Shown here: piece after piece, positions 1 to 4,923 of the stretch
Position numbering within the stretch: position 1 is the stretch's first letter
How the letters are laid out: every line of letters begins with the position of its first letter
NCBI GenBank assembly: GCA_002471805.1
Contig: DKQR01000086.1
Span: 1-5,813 of the forward strand
Direction: 5' to 3'
Length of the DNA: 5,813 nucleotides
DNA from: Fidelibacterota bacterium UBA7303
GTDB lineage: Bacteria > Fidelibacterota > Marinisomatia > Marinisomatales > UBA1611
Position numbers and translations under genes: made by a program
Notes under the pieces: model-generated
The model's database searches: none
What the model was told of the DNA's origin: nothing
Seen by the model: the letters and a program-made list of their open reading frames with translations, nothing else

Positions 1-34
1 GGGGAAAATTAACGTAATAGACGACGATGCGCAC
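1..34 (-). CDS. 5' end of a downstream gene, cut by the left edge
   Basis: Only 11 codons are visible, read from a GTG at 34-32: VRIVVYYVNFP (first residue would be Met). An in-frame TAG at 46-44 lies just upstream, so the reading frame opens here. AGGGA (45-41) sits 6 nt before the GTG, a convincing ribosome binding site. The start lies 26 nt after the stop of the membrane-protein gene, as expected for the next gene in an operon. The hydrophobic beta-strand followed by a polar turn resembles the N-terminus of many Rossmann-like proteins, for example GT-B glycosyltransferases, but eleven residues cannot support a function. The call rests on the start signal and spacing only. Confidence 0.45.
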   Translation of the reverse strand, partial: MRIVVYYVNFP

Positions 35-40
35 GAAGAA

Positions 41-45
41 TCCCT
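41..45 (-). promoter_or_regulatory. Ribosome binding site deciding the GTG start
   Basis: The minus strand reads AGGGA, 6 nt upstream of the GTG at 34-32. It is the main reason for calling a gene start at the left edge, because the coding part visible is so short. Confidence 0.45.
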
Positions 46-60
46 AATGAAATTCTTCTT

Positions 61-510
61 TTATTCTTCTAATCTTCCAGATGCAAAAGCGCTGATAAAC
101 CAAAGCACGGCAAGAATATGCATAGCAATTTTAAATGGCGATGTTGGGATAAAATTAAAGACCATATAATAAATTCCAATTAAAATAATAAGCAGAATGC
201 CTAAAATTGAATTCCTTGCCAATGATGTACCCATTCTGGTCACCTTGACAAAGGTCATAATAAGAAGTCCAATGGAAACAACCCACCAGCCAAAAAAACG
301 ATAGATCATCCTTAAATAATCCGGCAAGTGTCGGTTGATATCCGCTGTGAATAAATCTGCGAATGTCGTCTGCAGCAGGGCCTCATTGGGTGGTTGATCC
401 AGTATCCACGGTTCAGGGTGTGAAAGCCAGCTTATTCCAAGGCCAACAGCTCCCAGCCCAATAATAAAAGCGGGAATCCAGGAAAGATTATGCCAGTGTT
501 TCTGATTCAA
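61..510 (-). CDS. Small four-helix integral membrane protein, function unknown
   Basis: The product has 149 residues and I do not recognise its family. Four hydrophobic segments are visible at about residues 12-29, 73-89, 101-119 and 127-144. A roughly 40-residue polar stretch (31-70) lies between the first two, and a basic loop (K89, R92, R99) between the second and third. This suggests a compact inner-membrane protein with one larger loop. The start is TTG at 510-508, supported by AAAGGA (524-519) 8 nt upstream; a stop at 525-523 excludes extension beyond an ATT at 519-517. The first 23 nt overlap the 3' end of the ligase gene, so translation may be coupled. No catalytic or metal-binding motif is evident. 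Proximity to the glutathione-type ligase does not establish a shared role. Confidence 0.85.
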   Translation of the reverse strand: MNQKHWHNLSWIPAFIIGLGAVGLGISWLSHPEPWILDQPPNEALLQTTFADLFTADINRHLPDYLRMIYRFFGWWVVSIGLLIMTFVKVTRMGTSLARNSILGILLIILIGIYYMVFNFIPTSPFKIAMHILAVLWFISAFASGRLEE

Positions 511-1765
511 AAATGAAATCCTTTAATAATGCATCAGATAATTCGAATGCACGCTGGGTTTGAAAACCAAATGGGCCTTTTTCTAACACAATATTAAAAA
601 ATGGCTGAAATAAATGTGATTCATTAAGGCCTCTTGACTCCAAACCTTTAAGAGCCATTTCACCGATCCATTCATTCCACTCTCCGTAGGATTTCCCATC
701 GGGTCCCGGTTGTGATGAATCCAGTCTATAGGCGGCTTTATTCCAATCATGACGATCATTTAATGGCCATTTTATCACAACTGACAAAACTTCATCTCGT
801 ACTGATTTCTCTGTTAACAATCCTGTCCAGAATGCCACTGGTGCTATTTCATAATCCAAAGGCGGTCGATCAGCCCCACGGACCTCAACCAGATTTTTTA
901 AGCGAACATTGGTAAAAATCTGATGTAGTGCAGCTTGGATATCATCTACCCTGACCTGGTTTAAATTATCAATTTCATTCAGTCGTTCCCCCAAGGTTTG
1001 ATCTGTATCTTCTATCTCCCCATTTTCGTCTAACTGAAAAATGCCAGGAACTGTCATAATATATCCAATATACTTATCAATAAGACCTTGAGGTGAATCA
1101 ATACCATGGTCGATCAAATTCCTGCATCGTGATTCATCCGTATTTTCCCAGATCACATTCCTGATATTTTCTTTTCCAACAGATTTTCCATTTTGAAATG
1201 GGCTGTTGGCAAACAGGTATGCACACACCGGATGGAGACAATCCGCAACAAAGACCATTTCTTCCAGATCCTGGGCGCTGGTAATGTCATAATTCACCTG
1301 GATACTAGCTGTATTGCGCATCATCCATTTACCTAAGGTACCTCTTCTTTCCATATTCTTATCCATAAGCTGGTATTTCAGTTGGTTGATCAAATCAATG
1401 TCATCGGGGACATAATTGGGTTCCACACCAAGATCCAGGATGCGCAACCCATACTCTGTTGCGATTAATTCCAGCAATGTTCTATGTTTGTTAAAGGCAT
1501 TGCTAAGATCGTTCAGGTTTTTATATGGCGGGCTTGACCATTCTAGCTGCCCACCCGGTTCCAGTGTATAAATCCCGTTGCCATGGGAATTTTCATTCAT
1601 GGATATAAGCAGGTCGGATGCTGAGAATTCACCACAGGGATTCACCGGCAGTCTACGGAGGTCAGCGGTATAAATGATACATTCCTCCTCCACGCCAACC
1701 CTCCGATCTTTCGGTTCCACTACCTTGGACAATATGGCAGATTTAATCCTATCGCTAATATTCAT
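488..1765 (-). CDS. gshA: Glutamate-cysteine ligase, GCS2 family (proteobacterial/plant-like type)
   Basis: The 425-residue cytoplasmic enzyme is expected to join L-glutamate and L-cysteine using ATP, the first step of glutathione synthesis. Family hallmarks are visible in order: the GVEEE strand (24-28) that opens GCS2 domains; LEPGGQLEWSSPP (68-80); MMRNTASIQVN (148-158), the substrate and ATP-pocket region; FANSPF (185-190); and NVRLKNLVEVRGADRPP (286-302). The length is close to that of alphaproteobacterial and plant-type enzymes. I prefer this over EgtA (ergothioneine) or YbdK-type carboxylate-amine ligases because of the R.KN..E.RGAD segment, but the branch should be checked by phylogeny. 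The ATG at 1765-1763 has no obvious Shine-Dalgarno sequence. An in-frame stop at 1789-1787 and the lack of another good start codon leave little choice. The gene follows the envelope-protein gene by 38 nt and overlaps the next gene by 23 nt. No glutathione synthetase is visible. Confidence 0.88.
   Translation of the reverse strand: MNISDRIKSAILSKVVEPKDRRVGVEEECIIYTADLRRLPVNPCGEFSASDLLISMNENSHGNGIYTLEPGGQLEWSSPPYKNLNDLSNAFNKHRTLLELIATEYGLRILDLGVEPNYVPDDIDLINQLKYQLMDKNMERRGTLGKWMMRNTASIQVNYDITSAQDLEEMVFVADCLHPVCAYLFANSPFQNGKSVGKENIRNVIWENTDESRCRNLIDHGIDSPQGLIDKYIGYIMTVPGIFQLDENGEIEDTDQTLGERLNEIDNLNQVRVDDIQAALHQIFTNVRLKNLVEVRGADRPPLDYEIAPVAFWTGLLTEKSVRDEVLSVVIKWPLNDRHDWNKAAYRLDSSQPGPDGKSYGEWNEWIGEMALKGLESRGLNESHLFQPFFNIVLEKGPFGFQTQRAFELSDALLKDFIFESETLA
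519..524 (-). promoter_or_regulatory. Ribosome binding site for the TTG-started membrane protein
   Basis: The minus strand reads AAAGGA, with 8 nt to the TTG at 510-508. It lies inside the last codons of the ligase gene. It decides the start, because the next in-frame ATG is at residue 68, beyond the first membrane helix. Confidence 0.6.
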
Positions 1766-1803
1766 GTTGCAAATTAATGAAAAGAATTAAAACGAAAGAG
1801 CTG

Positions 1804-4203
1804 TTAGAGACTCCAAGTAATAAAAGAGATTAGCAATAAAACCATTGGGAATCCCGCTATCCATCCGCCTTTCATTTCCCGCCATTTTTTTGGCGTGTTG
1901 CCCATTGTGTTAAATTTGAGAGAAACGTTGGCTACTTTTCCTGATTCTACAAATACTGTTTTTGCACCAAACAACTGGTTGTTGCGAATGATGGGATCAC
2001 TGCCTACATAGGACAGGCCATCCGAATCTGCTACCTGTTTATATACCGGAGAAAACCCGCTCACCTGATGCCAGCCGGGTTCAACTTGAACGGGGATGGT
2101 GATCGGGGTATCCCCTACCAGGTTACCATTTATATAAATCGGAATACCAGCCATATTGGTTTCAACACGAATGCCGCCATTATAGTAATATTGGAAAATG
2201 GGATCTACAGCGGCTGTTTTATATCTGTCCCGTTCTGTGGGCGGAAGTTCTTTACGCCACTTCCTTTCCTGTTCTGGAATAGGTGGTTCATCCAGTGATT
2301 CTGACTCATCCGGCAGTGCCAAGGCAAAATATTCCTGAAAAGCAAATTCATCCTCTGCAAGGTCTGTATAGACCGAATCTACCCATTCCTGCTTAGCGCT
2401 CTTTTCAGCAAATAATCTTTTCTTAACTTTTTTTACTGCATCCCGCAGGTTGCTGGCTGAAGATTCACTTGGTTCAGCAAGGGCTACTTTTTCATCGTAA
2501 AGATCAGAAAGCAGTTCTTGCCGCAAGTCTTTTAACTGGGCATTAAACTCCTGGACAAGGGGTTCATATTCATCGATCTTCTGCTGACGTTCCTTGGCAA
2601 GCTGGCGCCATTTATCTTTCTCAGCATAGATTTTTTCATCTCTGTCTTTTATAACCATTTCCAGTTCATTGAGCTGCAATTCCAGTTCTTGGGCCTTTTT
2701 ACGATATTTATCCTGTTTTTGCTCAGAAAGTAATTCCCACTTGTTTTTTTCCTCAAATAATTCTCTGTCTTTCTCCGCAATGTTCGATTCCAGCTGCAGC
2801 AATTTCATTTCCAGGCCCTGGGCCCGGGTTCGATACTGCATTTCCCGTTCTTCAGTTCGAGATTTCCACTTTTTTTGTTCAATTAAGTGTTCTTGCTCTA
2901 GGCCCGCCAGCTTTTCCTCCATTTCGACAAGCTGTTCCTGCAATTGACGTTCTCTAGAAAAATATTGTTCTTGTTTTTTTTCCAATACATTATCCTGTTT
3001 TTCCTGTTCTGTCATGGAAATCTTATCTTTCTCTTTTATTGCATCTCCTAATTCAACAAGTTTTGATTCCATCTCTCTTACCTGCTGGCGATATTTTGAC
3101 TGGCGCTCCTCAGCTCGTGTTTCCCACTTTTTTTGTTCTTTCTCCAAGACAATATCCTTCTCAATTAGATTCCGTTCCAATTTTGATATCTTCGATTCAA
3201 GGCTTTTTAATTTTTCTCGGTTTTTTTCGTCTTCCGCTGTTAGGTCTGGTGACGTACGTACAGAATCAATCCATTCCTCCTCTGCCCCGCGACCGGGGAA
3301 TAATTTGGATAATAATGATTTTACCATATTGCCTACCGTCTTTTTTACAACGGTGTTTTCTGCCAGTTTATCTTGATCATCTGGGGAGTCTATTTTCCTG
3401 CTATCTTTTAATTTCTTATTCTGTTCTTCGGGAATGATAGACTCAGGGATTGACTCACCTGTGGACTCACGGGAGGAATGCGGATCTTTCGGTTTTTGCT
3501 CTGTTTCCTGGGACTTATCTGGGGTTTCCGCTATATCTGTATATACTTCTCCATCGAAAGATCTATACCCAGGTTTAGACTCAAAATACCCTTTTGGTTT
3601 TTCACGTAAGGCATCTCTTATTTTTGATTGTTCTTCTTCGGGATGATTCGTGGTAAATAGTTTACCGTCATAGCGGAAAATTGCATTGGAGCCCAGTTCT
3701 GTCCTGGCACGCTTAAAAGCAGATTCAAAATCGGTGTTATACTCTGGGAACTTGGATGTCTTTACTTGTCCAAAGATTGATGATCCGCTTTTCTCAATAT
3801 GTTTTTTTAAGGTATAGACTTCCGATCTTTTCATTTCGGTGTGAATAAAGACCACAGTGGTGGGCTCCGTTGGCGAATTGACAATATCATACCCTACAAT
3901 GGGGCGTTTCACCAATATTGCAACCTGAATCGATTCATCGAAATCATCAAGAACAATATCCTTGACCACACCATTAAATGTTGATGTGGGAATCCGGTTT
4001 TTCGGAGCCCGGACACCAAGAAGGGTAAGATAAAGCCAACCGCGGTCGGACTTCCATCCGATGATATCATCATCATTGATAGGCTCAGTAAAATCAAGAC
4101 TGACCATGATGCCATTCTGTTTAATGCTGTATTGGAGATTTTTCAGCCTTGTGTCTGCTATGCACACCTCCAGTACGACCAATATAATAATTAGCTTTTT
4201 CAA
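1804..4203 (-). CDS. Exported AMIN-like / 43-residue-repeat coiled-coil / PEGA envelope protein
   Basis: The product has 799 residues and is not a named protein I recognise. Residues 1-16 form a short signal peptide (KK plus a hydrophobic core, possible cleavage after CIA). Residues 18-122 are beta-rich and resemble AMIN domains, which bind peptidoglycan or envelope partners. Residues 158-185 carry DF..AF..AR.E.G....F.Y.GK.FTT. Residues about 205-285 are a charged Ser/Pro/Glu linker. LF...EW[IV]DSV occurs at 301-315 and again at 597-611, bracketing a coiled coil (about 334-568) made of 43-residue repeats. A PEGA domain follows (about 677-762; VETNMAGIPIYINGNLVGDTP). The protein ends in a hydrophobic segment (779-798), likely a membrane anchor. 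The start is TTG at 4203-4201, with GGAG (4212-4209) 5 nt upstream; an in-frame stop at 4248-4246 and the signal peptide support it. It is the first gene of the apparent operon. A structural envelope role is inferred from architecture only. Confidence 0.9.
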   Translation of the reverse strand: MKKLIIILVVLEVCIADTRLKNLQYSIKQNGIMVSLDFTEPINDDDIIGWKSDRGWLYLTLLGVRAPKNRIPTSTFNGVVKDIVLDDFDESIQVAILVKRPIVGYDIVNSPTEPTTVVFIHTEMKRSEVYTLKKHIEKSGSSIFGQVKTSKFPEYNTDFESAFKRARTELGSNAIFRYDGKLFTTNHPEEEQSKIRDALREKPKGYFESKPGYRSFDGEVYTDIAETPDKSQETEQKPKDPHSSRESTGESIPESIIPEEQNKKLKDSRKIDSPDDQDKLAENTVVKKTVGNMVKSLLSKLFPGRGAEEEWIDSVRTSPDLTAEDEKNREKLKSLESKISKLERNLIEKDIVLEKEQKKWETRAEERQSKYRQQVREMESKLVELGDAIKEKDKISMTEQEKQDNVLEKKQEQYFSRERQLQEQLVEMEEKLAGLEQEHLIEQKKWKSRTEEREMQYRTRAQGLEMKLLQLESNIAEKDRELFEEKNKWELLSEQKQDKYRKKAQELELQLNELEMVIKDRDEKIYAEKDKWRQLAKERQQKIDEYEPLVQEFNAQLKDLRQELLSDLYDEKVALAEPSESSASNLRDAVKKVKKRLFAEKSAKQEWVDSVYTDLAEDEFAFQEYFALALPDESESLDEPPIPEQERKWRKELPPTERDRYKTAAVDPIFQYYYNGGIRVETNMAGIPIYINGNLVGDTPITIPVQVEPGWHQVSGFSPVYKQVADSDGLSYVGSDPIIRNNQLFGAKTVFVESGKVANVSLKFNTMGNTPKKWREMKGGWIAGFPMVLLLISFITWSL
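2347..2448 (-). repeat. Second copy of the LF...EW[IV]DSV motif (C-terminal side of the coil)
   Basis: Residues 586-619 of the envelope protein. The core shares L, F, A, E, W, D, S and V in identical spacing with residues 301-315. The tail TDLAEDE corresponds to SPDLTAEDE of the first copy with a short gap. It closes the coiled-coil section before the linker to the PEGA domain. Confidence 0.8.
2500..3144 (-). repeat. Five tandem 129-nt units encoding 43-residue coiled-coil repeats
   Basis: These are residues 354-568 of the envelope protein. The units are 354-396, 397-439, 440-482, 483-525 and 526-568. Trp recurs at 360, 446, 489 and 532 (Gln403 replaces it in unit 2), and Tyr recurs at 371, 414, 457 and 500 (Ile543 in unit 5), all exactly 43 apart. 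A half unit precedes them: ESKIS..., 336-350, matches ESKLV..., 379-393, ending in the shared EKD. The DNA copies have diverged, so this is old duplication held in register rather than recent slippage. 43 equals three heptads plus two hendecads, compatible with a continuous coiled coil. Confidence 0.85.
3226..3348 (-). repeat. First copy of the LF...EW[IV]DSV motif (N-terminal side of the coil)
   Basis: Residues 286-326 of the envelope protein. The core LFPGRGAEEEWIDSV (301-315) aligns without gaps to LFAEKSAKQEWVDSV (597-611). Both are preceded by a Lys-rich amphipathic stretch and followed by a Thr/Asp/Leu/Ala/Glu-rich tail ending AEDE. It lies just before the coiled coil. Confidence 0.8.
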
Positions 4204-4208
4204 TAGGA

Positions 4209-4212
4209 CTCC
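4209..4212 (-). promoter_or_regulatory. Ribosome binding site for the TTG start of the envelope protein
   Basis: The minus strand reads GGAG, 5 nt before the TTG at 4203-4201. No in-frame ATG lies between the upstream stop (4248-4246) and this codon. Starting later would destroy the signal peptide, so this site fixes the start. Confidence 0.65.
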
Positions 4213-4444
4213 GCTTGTTGAGCCAACTAATGACTCATCAATATTTTAAATAGGATTACTGCTTTAAAGCAAGGGGTAAATTATACTTCCTATCTATTAA
4301 TATATAGAGACTTAGTATAATTATATTTCACTATATTGTGGTTAAAGTAATGTTCGAGTCTTATTTGCTTTGTGATCATTTTTTGGTATCATAATTTTTA
4401 TTAAAGTAAAAATATATATCACTAACCAAAAACCAGCCTATTAC

Positions 4445-4449
4445 AAAGG
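4445..4449 (+). promoter_or_regulatory. Ribosome binding site for the P460-like gene
   Basis: AAAGG, 6 nt before the ATG at 4456. It supports this start, which also gives the lipoprotein-type signal peptide. Confidence 0.55.
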
Positions 4450-4455
4450 TGCAAA

Positions 4456-4923
4456 ATGATCAAAAAGAAGATATTATTATTATTATTTTTCAGCTGCTCA
4501 GAAAAAGAAATGACCCTTGATGAGGAAATAGCGGTAGGTGTCTGGGATGAAATCAATGGTTATGAGTCCTGGACCCAGCCAGGAAATTTCAGCGGGATTC
4601 AGGAAAGTAATTCGGTACATGGTAATTATGTTCAAATTTGGCTCAATGAGATATCTTCAGAATTTTTACACGATACAACGGCCGGTAAGATAATGCCCTC
4701 CGGCAGTATTATCATTAAAGAAGCTTATAGCGACATACTAGGGGAGAATACAACTGGTATAACTGTGATGAAAAAAATAACAGATTATGACCCCACGCAT
4801 AACGACTGGTTCTGGGTCAGTTATAAGTTTAATGGTTCTCTGACTGGAAAAAATGGTGCTGAAGAATTTTGTTATAGCTGCCACCATTCTGGAAAGGATT
4901 ACGTTTTATTTAATGGACAATAG
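4456..4923 (+). CDS. Cytochrome P460-like monohaem c lipoprotein
   Basis: The 155-residue protein has a very short export signal, MIKKKILLLLFFSC. Cys14 is the likely lipidated residue; the lipobox FFSC is loose, so lipidation is probable rather than certain. The mature part matches the cytochrome P460 family layout as I recall it: a GY.SW segment (35-39), HGNYVQIWLN (55-64), PSGSIIIKEAY (81-91), VMKKI then YDP and NDWFWV (104-121), and a C-terminal covalent haem site CYSCH (139-143) followed by SGKDYV. Lys88 is a candidate for the lysine that cross-links to haem in true P460s, but I cannot confirm the alignment. Known members oxidise hydroxylamine or bind NO; others (cytochrome c'-beta) only bind gases. 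A periplasm-facing role in nitrogen-oxide handling is inference. The 3' end overlaps the convergent gene by 14 nt. Confidence 0.88.
   Translation: MIKKKILLLLFFSCSEKEMTLDEEIAVGVWDEINGYESWTQPGNFSGIQESNSVHGNYVQIWLNEISSEFLHDTTAGKIMPSGSIIIKEAYSDILGENTTGITVMKKITDYDPTHNDWFWVSYKFNGSLTGKNGAEEFCYSCHHSGKDYVLFNGQ
4473..4487 (+). repeat. (ATT)5 trinucleotide run in the signal-peptide codons
   Basis: Five perfect ATT units, read in frame as consecutive TTA leucine codons of the P460-like signal peptide. Slippage by whole units would only change the number of Leu residues in the hydrophobic core. Confidence 0.7.

Larger units (their letters stand above)
4204..4455. promoter_or_regulatory. Divergent AT-rich intergenic region with probable promoters for both sides
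   Basis: These 252 bp separate the leftward operon from the rightward P460-like gene, so both must be driven from here or nearby. TATAATTATA (4316-4325) is a perfect palindrome that gives a consensus -10 hexamer in each direction. A further minus-strand TATAAT lies at 4285-4280. I found no good -35 hexamer at 16-18 nt from any of these, so exact promoters are not assigned. A 12-bp perfect palindrome, TGCTTTAAAGCA (4260-4271), and a 9-bp direct repeat TTAAAGTAA (4342-4350 and 4401-4409) are possible protein-binding sites. No ORF of note and no structured RNA are evident. Confidence 0.5.

Noticed and set aside
712..915. Plus-strand 67-residue open frame opposite the ligase
   Set aside because: It is wholly antisense to conserved GCS2 coding sequence, with no ribosome binding site or domain.
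1766..1803. Terminator or promoter between the envelope-protein and ligase genes
   Set aside because: The 38 nt contain no hairpin or recognisable -35/-10 pair, which favours read-through in one operon.
2500..3144. CRISPR array or recent DNA satellite
   Set aside because: The 129-nt period is a protein-level repeat inside one open frame. The DNA copies are divergent and there are no identical repeats with unique spacers.
2669..3646. Several plus-strand open frames opposite the envelope-protein gene (2669-2947, 3014-3376, 3039-3437, 3434-3646)
   Set aside because: They are the complement of Lys/Glu-rich coiled-coil and linker codons, giving Ser/Phe/Cys-rich products with no domain. The minus-strand reading has a signal peptide, ordered repeats and a PEGA domain.
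4371..4393. FNR- or CRP-type operator (TGTGAT, 11 nt, ATCATA)
   Set aside because: The half-sites are imperfect and the spacing fits neither regulator. In a region this AT-rich such a match is expected by chance.
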